Shown here: piece after piece, positions 52,789-62,123 of the stretch
Layout: each line of letters begins with the position of its first letter
How positions within the stretch are numbered: the first letter of the stretch is position 1
From: Dyadobacter sp. 3J3
Lineage (GTDB): Bacteria; Bacteroidota; Bacteroidia; Cytophagales; Spirosomataceae
Assembly (NCBI RefSeq): GCF_009801115.1
Contig: NZ_VTOL01000021.1
Location: forward strand, 1 to 64,000
DNA: 64,000 nucleotides
Reading direction: 5' to 3'
The notes under the pieces: generated by a model
Seen by the model: only the letters and a program-made list of their open reading frames with translations
What the model was told of the DNA's origin: nothing
Database searches by the model: none
Made by a program: the position numbers and the translations under genes

Positions 52789-54540
52789 TCATCTCTCAAA
52801 CCGCCTCTCGCCAATCTGCTGTCTCCACATCGCAAAGTATAATCCCTTTTTATTGAGCAAATCCTCGTGCGAACCTGTCTCAACAATCTTTCCTTTTTCC
52901 AGCACATAAATTACATCCGCATGAAGAATTGTAGAAAGTCTGTGCGCAATTAAAATCGTCATCTGTTGCCGGTCGGTTGAAATATCCCTGATTGTTTGGG
53001 TAATATCCTGTTCGGTCAATGAGTCGAGTGCAGATGTTGCTTCGTCAAAAATCAGCAGTCTAGGCTTTCTTAAAAGCGCCCTGGCAATCGAAATTCTCTG
53101 TTTTTCACCACCTGAAAGTTTCATGCCATTTTCTCCCAGCATGGTCAGCACACCGTTGGAAGCTTTGGCTATTAAGGCAGTAGCGGAAGCTTTTTCAAGC
53201 GCCTGGTTAATTTCAATATCCGTGGCCGAAGGTTTGGCATAAAGAAGATTTTCCCGAATTGTTCCTGCAAATAACTGCGTATCCTGCGTTACAAACCCGA
53301 TTTGTCTTCTTAAAGGATTGTAAAGAATGGTTGAAGAATCATCTTCGTTGAAATAAATATGTCCCTCAACAGGTAAGTAAAGGCCGATCAAAAGTTTCAC
53401 CAACGTAGACTTTCCAGAACCTGAGGGCCCAACAAAAGCAATTGTCTGACCCGATTTTACGCTAAAAGAAATGTCATCAATAGCATTGTAGCTGGCTGAT
53501 TGGTGACGAAATATCACCTGATCAAATTGAAGGCTTGTCAACGGCCCGACTTCCACGGAATTTTCAGGTCTTTGTTCGATAGGTTTATGCATCAGTTGGT
53601 CAAAAACCTTGACCGAAGCATCCACTTCCCTGAATTGTAATATCAAATTTCCAAGATCCTGTAAAGGGCTGAAAATAGCTGTTGAAATAAACTGCATCGC
53701 AATCAGCTCGCCAGTGGTAAGTATCTTTCTGAAAATCAGCCAGAGTAAAATGAACAGAATGGATTGCTTTAAAAGATTCAGGGTGACGCCTTGCAGAAAT
53801 GTTAACATCCCGACTTTTCGCGCCTTAAACATTTCCAGCTGAAAAATTTCCAGCGTTTGTTTGTTCAATCTTCTGATCTCCGAAAATGTTAGTCCCAGAC
53901 TTTTTACAAGCTCAATATTGCGCAAACTTTCTGTAATAATACCCGCTTGTGCATTGGTCTGTTTATTAATATTCCGCTGAATGCTTTTTATCTTTTTTGA
54001 CAAAAGGCCTGTAAGCGAGCCGAGTACAAGTACTCCGATCAGAAAGACAGGAATCAACATCCAGTTTTTGTTGATACTGTACCAAAGTAAAAAGCCAATG
54101 GAAATCAGTGAGGAAAAAAGAATATTGATAAACGAATTGGTAAAACGTTCCGTATCTGTTTTTACTTTCTGCAATATCGACAAGGTCGTGCCGCTTCTGT
54201 TTTCTTCAAACTCCTGAAACGAAAGCCGGAGCGTTTGTTTTAGTCCGTCGTTAAAGATATTCATACCAAAATGCGCCACCGCTTTTCGGGTAAGATATTC
54301 CTGATAGGATTTAGAAAGTTTGGCAACGACCGCGATACCAACCGCGATTCCCAGCCAGTACAAAACACTGTTTATGAGTTCTTTTTCAGAGAGATTTTTC
54401 GGATTTCCTGCATAATTATCAACGATTTTCCCAAAGATCAATGGATCAAGAAGCGTTAATAACTGCGCAGAACCAGCCAGAAAAAGTGACAAAATGATTA
54501 GCCGCTTTTGTGGCCGAAGATATTTCCAGAGTGTTTTCAT
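52789..54540 (-). CDS. ABC exporter, fused membrane and ATPase domains
   Basis: A 583-residue half-transporter. About six transmembrane helices occupy 1-310 and the ATPase domain follows: Walker A GPSGSGKST near 370, signature LSGGEKQR near 470, Walker B LLIFDEA near 495, and the H-loop in IAHRLSTI near 527. The MsbA/multidrug exporter type works as a homodimer in the inner membrane. It stands alone. The substrate (lipid A, drug or peptide) is not predictable. Confidence 0.92.
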   Translation of the reverse strand: MKTLWKYLRPQKRLIILSLFLAGSAQLLTLLDPLIFGKIVDNYAGNPKNLSEKELINSVLYWLGIAVGIAVVAKLSKSYQEYLTRKAVAHFGMNIFNDGLKQTLRLSFQEFEENRSGTTLSILQKVKTDTERFTNSFINILFSSLISIGFLLWYSINKNWMLIPVFLIGVLVLGSLTGLLSKKIKSIQRNINKQTNAQAGIITESLRNIELVKSLGLTFSEIRRLNKQTLEIFQLEMFKARKVGMLTFLQGVTLNLLKQSILFILLWLIFRKILTTGELIAMQFISTAIFSPLQDLGNLILQFREVDASVKVFDQLMHKPIEQRPENSVEVGPLTSLQFDQVIFRHQSASYNAIDDISFSVKSGQTIAFVGPSGSGKSTLVKLLIGLYLPVEGHIYFNEDDSSTILYNPLRRQIGFVTQDTQLFAGTIRENLLYAKPSATDIEINQALEKASATALIAKASNGVLTMLGENGMKLSGGEKQRISIARALLRKPRLLIFDEATSALDSLTEQDITQTIRDISTDRQQMTILIAHRLSTILHADVIYVLEKGKIVETGSHEDLLNKKGLYFAMWRQQIGERRFER

Positions 54541-54664
54541 ATAATGTTTAACTGCACTTTACTTGTACAATTCCTGTACCAGAATTTCAAAAGGTACGGT
54601 AAATTTGAACGTAATGATTACACTTTGGAGTTTTATAGAAGTCTTTCAAAGAAATAATTATGAT

Positions 54665-55189
54665 ATGAATCACGTCAGTAAAATCGGGTTTGGAGGGAGT
54701 TGTCATTGGTGCACGGAAGCAATCTTTCAATCATTAAAAGGAGTGGAGCGTGTGGAGCAAGGTTGGATAGCTTCTCAAAAGCAAAAATCAAACTTTTCGG
54801 AAGCTGTTATCGTGCATTTCAATCCGGAAATTATTTCGCTGGAAACACTGATAGCCGTTCATCTGCATACGCATAGCTGCACCTCACAACATAGTATGCG
54901 CTCAAAATACCGGTCGACAATTTATGTTTTTAGTCCGGAGCAGATTAAGCTTTCCCAAGACACAATAAAGGTTTTGCAAAGTGAATTTGACAATCCGATT
55001 ATTACTACGGTTGAAGCATTCTATGAATTTAAACTCAATCAGGAAACGTATCTGGACTACTATTATAAAAATCCTGAAAAGCCTTTTTGTAAAAATATTG
55101 TTACGCCCAAGTTGAGATTGCTATTGCGCCAATTCTCTTCCGCTGTTGATCAAAATAAGTTATCCGTAGATTCTTTGAACGGTTTGTAA
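54665..55189 (+). CDS. msrA: Peptide-methionine (S)-S-oxide reductase (MsrA)
   Basis: A 174-residue cytosolic repair enzyme that reduces methionine S-sulfoxide. The active-site region is GFGGSCHWCTEAIFQSLKGV, equivalent to the usual GGCFWCTE, with the catalytic cysteine kept but the phenylalanine replaced by histidine. The ATG at 54665 is chosen since conservation begins there; a longer frame from 54563 has no family support. Two more cysteines (SCTS and FCKN) are candidates for resolving residues. Length fits MsrA. Confidence 0.85.
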   Translation: MNHVSKIGFGGSCHWCTEAIFQSLKGVERVEQGWIASQKQKSNFSEAVIVHFNPEIISLETLIAVHLHTHSCTSQHSMRSKYRSTIYVFSPEQIKLSQDTIKVLQSEFDNPIITTVEAFYEFKLNQETYLDYYYKNPEKPFCKNIVTPKLRLLLRQFSSAVDQNKLSVDSLNGL

Positions 55190-55217
55190 TCCAATCAAAA
55201 GTAAAACTGCCGGGATA

Positions 55218-56549
55218 TTACCGCATAGCAAAGTTGTCGTAATGAAAATTGCTTTTGTCGAAATCATATTGGGAAAGTCCTTTGAGAAGGCAATTGGCAA
55301 AGTCTGCGGGTCCGCAAAACCAGATACTTACATGCTCAAAACTGCCGACGACATTATGAAGCATCTTCGCTGTCAGATATTCGTTTTGGCTGGAATTTAA
55401 ATGATAAAAACTAACACCGCTTTGTTGGCACAGGTTTTCGAGAGAATCCGGAAACATGGTTCGCTTTTCCGAACGTGTTGAATACCAAAAATCAATAGGT
55501 TGAGAGATTTCTTTCTCCCTGGCGAATTGTTCCAATCGGGCCAGAAATGGTGTAATCCCAATGCCCCCTGCAATCCAGATTTGTCTTTTTGATGAGGATT
55601 TGAAAACAAATTCGCCATATGGCCCTTCTACCTGAACATTTTGTCCTATCTGCAAATGTCGGGCTAATTCACCTGTGAAATTTCCAAGGGATTTAATAGC
55701 AAAACGAAGTGAATTCGGATCGCTTCCGGAAGATGCTATTGTGAAAGGATGCGGCTCACGGTCGTGCTCAAACCGAAGAAAAACATATTGGCCGGGTTGA
55801 TGAAAAAATGCTTTTTGATTCGTCGAAATCTGTAAATCAAGAATGCCTTCTCGCGGGTTTTGCAGCTCAACTATCTCGCTATTCATTTTGCGGGAAACAC
55901 CGATTTTTTGGAAAAGTGAAATAAAAGCCGCGACAGAACCAATTACAACCAATATCACTAAGAAATAACCTCCGGGCGTTCTTAACCAGTGTTCTTTGAT
56001 TTGGGCAGTAGCTCCGTGATAGGCTGCCACAAGGAAAACTGCCGGAAAAATCCTGTGCGTTTTTCGGAAAATGTGATACGGGATTTTCCTGAACAAGGCA
56101 ATGAGAACCAAAATAATCGTTAGGTAAAATATCCATTCTACCAACATTACACCACTTTGAAAAAGTCCGATTTCCAAATCCGAGAATTTGCTTCCGTCGG
56201 TTAATTCACCGGGATCGGTAACCATACCGGCCGTGACAAGTAAATGCGGTACTTTTTCACTGAGCCAATGAAATAGCATAAAAATAGTTGCGAAAACTCC
56301 TGTCCATTTATGTATTATGTAAGCTTTGTCAAGGCCTTTCATCCGGCGATTCATCCACGGAATGCGTAAGGAAATAATCATGGATAAAACCATGAGAGAT
56401 AAAGTTGATATGCCTGTCAGAAAAACAAATTGTTCACGAAATTCCCATCCGTTCGGATTGTTAATGAGGTGACCGGGACCGGGTGATAGGGCAAAAGTTA
56501 TCCCTGCAACCACTAGGGCGCCGGTGATCCATTTTGTTGTGGGTTTCAT
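55218..56549 (-). CDS. Ferric-reductase-like membrane flavoprotein
   Basis: A 443-residue membrane protein. The N-terminal half has about six membrane helices with haem-ligand histidines in YIIHKWTGVFATIFMLFHWLS and YHGA. The C-terminal half is an FAD/NAD(P)-binding reductase: REPHPFTIASSGSD (FAD), IWIAGGIGITPFLARLEQ (NAD(P)), and a final SIWFCGP segment. The family includes ferric reductases and NADPH-oxidase-like proteins that pass electrons across the membrane. The physiological acceptor is not shown; iron(III) is likely. Confidence 0.85.
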   Translation of the reverse strand: MKPTTKWITGALVVAGITFALSPGPGHLINNPNGWEFREQFVFLTGISTLSLMVLSMIISLRIPWMNRRMKGLDKAYIIHKWTGVFATIFMLFHWLSEKVPHLLVTAGMVTDPGELTDGSKFSDLEIGLFQSGVMLVEWIFYLTIILVLIALFRKIPYHIFRKTHRIFPAVFLVAAYHGATAQIKEHWLRTPGGYFLVILVVIGSVAAFISLFQKIGVSRKMNSEIVELQNPREGILDLQISTNQKAFFHQPGQYVFLRFEHDREPHPFTIASSGSDPNSLRFAIKSLGNFTGELARHLQIGQNVQVEGPYGEFVFKSSSKRQIWIAGGIGITPFLARLEQFAREKEISQPIDFWYSTRSEKRTMFPDSLENLCQQSGVSFYHLNSSQNEYLTAKMLHNVVGSFEHVSIWFCGPADFANCLLKGLSQYDFDKSNFHYDNFAMR

Positions 56550-56637
56550 AAATTAAGAAAGAATTGGCCGAAGTATCTGAACTTTTCTACCAAAGCAACT
56601 GAGCTTCGACCGGATTTTGAAAATAGAGAAGTGCGGA

Positions 56638-57609
56638 TTAATTCATCTCAATAACCAACCGTTTACCATCCGGAATGGCAAGATCATAAACGGCCTCTAT
56701 TTTTTCAAAGGGCATACTTACGGTCTCAATCTTGATTTTTCCATCTGCCGCCAATTGAAACATTTCAGGTAAAATCTCACTGAATAATTTTCCAATATCC
56801 TGGCGGGTCAGGCTTCCTAATCCTGAACCGGTTAAATGCAGATTAACGCTCCGTAATGTGGAGGCAGATAATTGCAGGATATCGCCCGCTACGCTGCCAA
56901 CGGAAACAAACCTGGTTTTGGGTGTGAAGGAACCTTGCTTTTTTAAGGAAGAAAGAATCAGTTCCGCGGAATGGCCCCACAAATAATCAACGATGACGTC
57001 GAAGGGTGTTTGATTGTGAATAGTTTGAAGTTGGTCAATCAAAGAATCATCTGATTGTTGAAGTGAAATTACTTCGTCGGCTCCAAGTTCCAAAAGTGCT
57101 TTTAAAGATTCTGGATTCCGGCCCGTAGCAATGATTTTTTTTGCTCCATAGTAGCGCGCAATCTGCACAGCTATGCGGCCCGTAACACCTGTTGCTCCGT
57201 TGATCAACACCGTTTCTCCAGATTGCAGGTCTGCCTTAAACCGCAGTCCCATGGCAGCTCCGATTACTGCGTTAGGGAGAGCAGCGGCAGTTATAAAATC
57301 AAGATTATCCGGCACAACGACTATTCTGCCTTTTTCTATTACAGCTTTTTCTGCGACCATGCCATCCATACTGATAGCATAAACACGGGTGCCGTCGGCC
57401 AAAATTCCTACGCCGTCGCTTCCGATAATGCGTGGCTTCGGTGCGATTTCATTGGAGTAATGGCTTCCGCTTGCGATACTGCGATCCAAATTTTTAATCG
57501 CTGCTGCTTTGACATACATCATTATCTGATCATCATTTGTGATGACAGGTTCAGGACATTCTTTATATTGTAATATTCCATCTTGCGGATTCATGATTGC
57601 TGCTTTCAT
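56638..57609 (-). CDS. Medium-chain quinone-oxidoreductase-like protein (zinc-less MDR)
   Basis: A 323-residue protein. The ATG at 57609 is chosen since the N terminus MKAAIMNPQDG matches the family; an upstream extension of 19 residues is rejected. It has the MDR nucleotide motif INGATGVTGRIAVQIA near residue 135, but no structural zinc cysteines, as in the quinone oxidoreductase branch. It probably reduces quinone or enone compounds with NADPH. It lies 90 bases downstream of a Crp-family gene on the same strand and may be its target. Confidence 0.85.
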   Translation of the reverse strand: MKAAIMNPQDGILQYKECPEPVITNDDQIMMYVKAAAIKNLDRSIASGSHYSNEIAPKPRIIGSDGVGILADGTRVYAISMDGMVAEKAVIEKGRIVVVPDNLDFITAAALPNAVIGAAMGLRFKADLQSGETVLINGATGVTGRIAVQIARYYGAKKIIATGRNPESLKALLELGADEVISLQQSDDSLIDQLQTIHNQTPFDVIVDYLWGHSAELILSSLKKQGSFTPKTRFVSVGSVAGDILQLSASTLRSVNLHLTGSGLGSLTRQDIGKLFSEILPEMFQLAADGKIKIETVSMPFEKIEAVYDLAIPDGKRLVIEMN

Positions 57610-57699
57610 CTTTCGTTTCGTTTTTTTGTTTGATGAAACAAAAGTAGCATCAGGTGATTCCGTCAAACGATAACATTTGTTACCGAATTGAGGTTTCTG

Positions 57700-58314
57700 T
57701 CATTTTCCCCGAGCAAGTTTGTTTTTGATACGACTCAGATGTACACGGCTGATTCCCAGGTAAGAAGCGATATAATGTTGTGGAACGCGTTGAATAAGAT
57801 AAGGATGATGATTCAGCAGATTTTCATATCGTTCTTGCGGTGTATCGCGGACAAAGGACAAAAAATGCTGCATGTAGTGGAGTGTTCGTTCAAAAAGAGT
57901 ATTCATAATTTGATTCCGCATGGAAGGAATTTCACTGACTTCTTCCAATAGTCTGTCTACATCGTTTTTATCAATCCACCATAATGTGCAGGGCTCAATC
58001 GTTTCAAGCGAAAACAGGCTTGGAGTGCCCTTTTTAAAACTTTCAATAGAAGAAACCGTGCAATTTTCAAAGAAGAATTGAAATGTCACTTCTTCGCCTT
58101 TGTTATCAAACCATACGCGCAGACAGCCTTTTTCAATCAGATAAGCCTTGCGGGAAATTTCGCCTTCTTTTAACAAAATGGTTTTTGCCGGAACCTGTAT
58201 CCGTTGAAACTGGCCGGTATATTCTTGCCATTTTTCAGGCGATACCGGAAATTTATCCCTGAATTTTTCTAGTATTGTTGAAAGGCTAACCGGCGCAGCG
58301 TGCTTGGCGGACAT
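57700..58314 (-). CDS. Crp/Fnr-family transcriptional regulator
   Basis: A 204-residue regulator. The N-terminal cyclic-nucleotide-binding-like beta-roll (ILLKEGEISRKAYLIEKGCLR, about 40-70) is followed by a long helix and a C-terminal HTH near residue 180 (YLGISRVHLSRIKNKLARGK). Cysteines that would bind an iron-sulfur cluster as in Fnr are not seen. It precedes the MDR gene and probably controls it. Confidence 0.88.
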   Translation of the reverse strand: MSAKHAAPVSLSTILEKFRDKFPVSPEKWQEYTGQFQRIQVPAKTILLKEGEISRKAYLIEKGCLRVWFDNKGEEVTFQFFFENCTVSSIESFKKGTPSLFSLETIEPCTLWWIDKNDVDRLLEEVSEIPSMRNQIMNTLFERTLHYMQHFLSFVRDTPQERYENLLNHHPYLIQRVPQHYIASYLGISRVHLSRIKNKLARGK

Positions 58315-58409
58315 ATGACAGTTTGATTTTTAAACATCAAATATCAAAAGTTAGCGAAATAAATCCAGTTTTATTAACTCTGGATGATGAAGTAAACCCA
58401 TAACATTCC

Positions 58410-59465
58410 ATGAAATTTATTGTAGCAATTATTCTTTTTTATCCTTTCCTGTTATTTGGTCAAGTTCCGATTCTGTCGGAAGGTGATATCCATAAACATT
58501 TTTTAAAAGCAAAAACAAAGTTCTCAGCCTTTGAAAAAACACATGGTCATTTTATAGAAACAAAAAATGTGAGACTCCATTATCTGACCTGGGGAAAGCC
58601 TTCCGGTATACCTTTCATTTGGCTACATGGAAGTTTGAGCAGTGCGTATGAGATTTTGCCATTTGCGGATAAACTGGTAAAACAAGGTTATAACGTCATT
58701 GCAATAGATTATTACGGTCACGGGCAGACCAATATTCCTGACCATGAAGTATCACTTTACCATGTTGCTGATGATATCAAATTTTTGATGGATCATTTAA
58801 AGATTTCCAAAGCTGTGATCGGTGGATGGTCACGCGGTGGCTTTATCAGCACCGCCTTTTATGACGCTTATCCCGAAAAAGTCCTGGGATTGATTTTGGA
58901 AGACGGCGGTTCTGTTTCTACTAATAACAATTATCATAAAATGGATTCAACCACGCTGCTAAAAACAGTCCGGGAGAATACGGCTCAGGTTTTCAACGAT
59001 ACAACATATGCCAGCGAGTTTGACGCTTACCGCGCTTTTTTTGATAAGAACGAAAACGACGATCAGTTTGAATTGTTGACGTGGGTAAAACTTGATAAAT
59101 CCGGGAAATGGGTATTTGGGGACGGTTTGTGGAAATTGTTCAATATGAGCACGTATGAGGAGTCGCTGGATAATATTTTAAGACCAACACGTGCTCCTCT
59201 TTTCGCAGAATCAATGGCTATACTTGAACCAAAAATTATATTTCGAAATCTGAAAGTTCCGGTTCTTATTCTGGATCCGGTCAGTAAAGAAGATTTGTTT
59301 CCCTTTGAAAGGGAAAATGAAGCATTGAAAAAACAGCATCCGGCTTTAATCAGTCATGAAATATTTGAAGATACCGGTCATAATATTCATTATCAGCGTC
59401 ATGAAAAGTTTATAGAAAAGGTGACGGGCTTTCTTCAAACAGTGAGATTGTTCACCGGAAAATAA
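58410..59465 (+). CDS. Secreted alpha/beta hydrolase
   Basis: A 351-residue enzyme with a signal peptide ending LLFGQ. Motifs: oxyanion region WLHGSLSSAYE near 71, YYGHGQTN near 101, nucleophile elbow GGWSRGG with Ser141, catalytic acid probably in LDPVSKEDLF near 290, and catalytic histidine in DTGHNIHYQRH near 325. The substrate is not predictable; the family includes esterases and lactonases. It is a single gene between the Crp regulator (divergent) and the TIM-barrel gene. Confidence 0.85.
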   Translation: MKFIVAIILFYPFLLFGQVPILSEGDIHKHFLKAKTKFSAFEKTHGHFIETKNVRLHYLTWGKPSGIPFIWLHGSLSSAYEILPFADKLVKQGYNVIAIDYYGHGQTNIPDHEVSLYHVADDIKFLMDHLKISKAVIGGWSRGGFISTAFYDAYPEKVLGLILEDGGSVSTNNNYHKMDSTTLLKTVRENTAQVFNDTTYASEFDAYRAFFDKNENDDQFELLTWVKLDKSGKWVFGDGLWKLFNMSTYEESLDNILRPTRAPLFAESMAILEPKIIFRNLKVPVLILDPVSKEDLFPFERENEALKKQHPALISHEIFEDTGHNIHYQRHEKFIEKVTGFLQTVRLFTGK

Positions 59466-59567
59466 AGCTATGGTTATGAATGATTTTAGATCATATTGAA
59501 ATTTGTTGAGTAGCGACGGACTGGCGTTGCCTTTACTTTTCAATCATTCATATATAAATGGACCAAC

Positions 59568-60437
59568 ATGCTTATCAATAGAAAAACATTTCTGAAAGAA
59601 GTTTCTTTACTAGCTGGCGCATCTGTGATTTCGGCAGATGTATTTGCAAACTTGCAGCTTCCGGTCAAAAGCGACATAAAGTTGGGATTTGTAACCTATT
59701 TGTGGGGTAAAGACTGGGACGTTGAGACGATCATCAAAAACTGCACGCAAGCCAATATCCACGGAGCCGAACTACGGGTTGAACATGCGCATAAAGTGAT
59801 GCCTGACCTTACTACGGCACAAAGATCAGAGGTTAAAAAACAGTTTTCAGATAGTCCTGTAAAAATAGTCGGGCTTGGTACAAATCAGCAATATGATTAT
59901 CCGGATCAAAATCAGCTGAAAGCTTCTATTGAACGCACAAAAGAGTTTATCCGGTTAAGTGCTGATGTGGGCGGTTCAGGTGTAAAAGTAAAGCCAAATG
60001 GTCTGCATAAGGAAATTCCCGTCGAAAAAACACTGGCGCAGATCGGTGCGTCGCTTCATGAACTTGCGCAGTACGCTGCCGATCATGGCCAGCAGCTAAG
60101 GCTGGAAGTGCACGGAGAAGAAACGCAGGAACTTCCCAATATCAAAAAAATTATGGAGTATGCCGACCACAAGAATGCAAAGATATGCTGGAACTGTAAC
60201 CCTCAGGATTTGAACGGGAAAGGATTTCAATCTAATTTTGATCTGGTAAAACAGTATTTTGGTGACACGTGCCACGTTCGGGAATTGGACAGAACGGATT
60301 ATCCTTATAAGGATCTACTTTTAAATCTGACTAAAATGGATTACAAAGGTTGGGTTCTTTTGGAATGTCATACCAACCCGGATGATAAGCTCAAAGCGAT
60401 GATGGAACAGCGTAAAGTATTTGATCGTATGATTTAG
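59568..60437 (+). CDS. Sugar phosphate isomerase/epimerase-like TIM-barrel protein
   Basis: A 289-residue xylose-isomerase-like protein. The N terminus NRKTFLKEVSLLAGASVISA looks like a Tat-type signal with RK in place of RR. Barrel features are GAELRVEHAHK, LRLEVHGEETQ near 178, ICWNCNPQDLNGKG near 207 and WVLLECHTNPDDK near 268, containing the acidic and histidine residues that usually bind metal. Export suggests action on an extracytoplasmic sugar. The reaction is not known. Confidence 0.8.
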   Translation: MLINRKTFLKEVSLLAGASVISADVFANLQLPVKSDIKLGFVTYLWGKDWDVETIIKNCTQANIHGAELRVEHAHKVMPDLTTAQRSEVKKQFSDSPVKIVGLGTNQQYDYPDQNQLKASIERTKEFIRLSADVGGSGVKVKPNGLHKEIPVEKTLAQIGASLHELAQYAADHGQQLRLEVHGEETQELPNIKKIMEYADHKNAKICWNCNPQDLNGKGFQSNFDLVKQYFGDTCHVRELDRTDYPYKDLLLNLTKMDYKGWVLLECHTNPDDKLKAMMEQRKVFDRMI

Positions 60438-60593
60438 AAAAGATGTGAAAGTTGAAGGGATTCTATCTACTTTCGTTTTGTATCTGTCTGTAAATAAAAG
60501 GTGTAATTGTGCTGATTATAAAAGTCGGCGAAAGCGGCATAGTTTTTTTACAGCAAATTGTGAATCCATGACCAGATAAGAAATTATACATCC

Positions 60594-62123
60594 ATGAGCG
60601 AAACTTACCGGCGTCGGTTTAAAATGCTTTTGTTGATTTTGCTTCCTGTGATGGGTAGTTTTTTTTGGTATTTTGTGAAGGTTTTTCAATTTCAGAGTAA
60701 TCAGGAAGAATTTAGTGACGGCATGCTGGCGTTGCAGCTTAGCAGAGGATGGCTCGAAGGAAGGCCGTTGCTTTATGACAACTTTTATGGAGACCACGCC
60801 CGCCAGCACAATTATTACTTCATTCTGCTCACGGGCTTTCTTACCAAATTCACAGGCATTTACGGGCTTTTCCTTGCTTATCTGGGGCTATTTTCCATTT
60901 TTTTCTGGCAATGGTTTGATGGTTTCAAAAGATTTGGCAACTCACTCTGGACGAATAACTGGCTGGCTGTCGTGTTTTTTGTTTTCGGCCCTATGGGCTA
61001 TTTTATTTATCTTGATTTTTTTGGCTGGCACCCGGAGCATTATTTTCTTCCGCTTATGGCGCTGCTGGCGCTCAGCCTGGCCAGACGGCAATATGCCATA
61101 GCCGCAGTTTGGCTGCTTCTTACCTTTCTTGTAAAAGAAACTTCCAATATTCTGATTTGTAGCTTATTGTTATTTTGTTCGGTCGTTGATTTGGTGCTTG
61201 CTCATCCGCTTAGACCGTGGCTGAGTTACTTTATCAACAAAAGAAATGTGGCTATTACCTTTGTTAGTCTGTTGCTGTTTTGTTTGAGTATGGCCTGGCT
61301 TTCGCATTTGAACGGGGCAGAGGCAAGTAGGTTGGGTACAGCACTGGCACGCATCGAACAAAGTGCAACACCTGTAAGATTGGTTTTATATACATTATTA
61401 TATCTGTTGATTGGTGCTGTTACATTGATTATTGGATTATTTCCATTCGGCGTTTGGTTAAAATCCTCTCCACGGAAAGGTGTAATTCTTTTCACACTAG
61501 CTGGCGGGTTTAGTCTTTTGTTTGTAGTATATCTTTTTGAAACACTCTATTATTTTCCGACAATTTATATGAGTGTTTCTTATCCTCCAAGGATCGGAGG
61601 CTTGTGGGCGTTTATGTTAAGTGCTTATATATTTTTAAGTTACCGGTTTTCGCTGGCTGGTATTATTCCATTCGGATTTTCTGCGATATATTTATTTACA
61701 GGTTTGACGCTTCAATTTATCATTGGCTCGTTTATTGTATCTCACCGTTTTACGATCGATTCTGATTCGCATAATGTAAGCGTTTCCCTATCAGGTTTTA
61801 TAAAATCAGGATTAGGATTAAAACCCTACCCTGATGGAACCTCACATCAACTTTATGAGCTGGCAAAAATGCTACCGGAAGGCTCCGATGTGATGGTACC
61901 TAATCAATACATTTCTTATTTTGAAAATGTATATCCCGGTTCCTGGAATTATGAAGAGAAGCTTCCGATGATTCTTCGGAAACCAATACTCTATGTTTAT
62001 GAGCAAAACAAGATAGGGAAAGTGAAATATTACAAATTTCCGAATAAGGGATATCGCGTTATTTCCAATGATCAACTTCTAATACTGGCAGATTCAGCAT
62101 GGTACAATCAACGTTACAAATGA
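60594..62123 (+). CDS. DUF2079-like GT-C membrane protein
   Basis: A 509-residue protein with about nine to eleven hydrophobic segments. The N-terminal external loop (EEFSDGMLALQLSRGWLEGR) and FFGWHPEHYFLPLMALLALS near 145 resemble DUF2079, which belongs to the GT-C fold of membrane glycosyltransferases that use lipid-linked sugars. Its stop overlaps the next gene's start by four bases, so the two are translationally coupled and probably act in one glycan or lipid-carrier pathway. Confidence 0.7.
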   Translation: MSETYRRRFKMLLLILLPVMGSFFWYFVKVFQFQSNQEEFSDGMLALQLSRGWLEGRPLLYDNFYGDHARQHNYYFILLTGFLTKFTGIYGLFLAYLGLFSIFFWQWFDGFKRFGNSLWTNNWLAVVFFVFGPMGYFIYLDFFGWHPEHYFLPLMALLALSLARRQYAIAAVWLLLTFLVKETSNILICSLLLFCSVVDLVLAHPLRPWLSYFINKRNVAITFVSLLLFCLSMAWLSHLNGAEASRLGTALARIEQSATPVRLVLYTLLYLLIGAVTLIIGLFPFGVWLKSSPRKGVILFTLAGGFSLLFVVYLFETLYYFPTIYMSVSYPPRIGGLWAFMLSAYIFLSYRFSLAGIIPFGFSAIYLFTGLTLQFIIGSFIVSHRFTIDSDSHNVSVSLSGFIKSGLGLKPYPDGTSHQLYELAKMLPEGSDVMVPNQYISYFENVYPGSWNYEEKLPMILRKPILYVYEQNKIGKVKYYKFPNKGYRVISNDQLLILADSAWYNQRYK

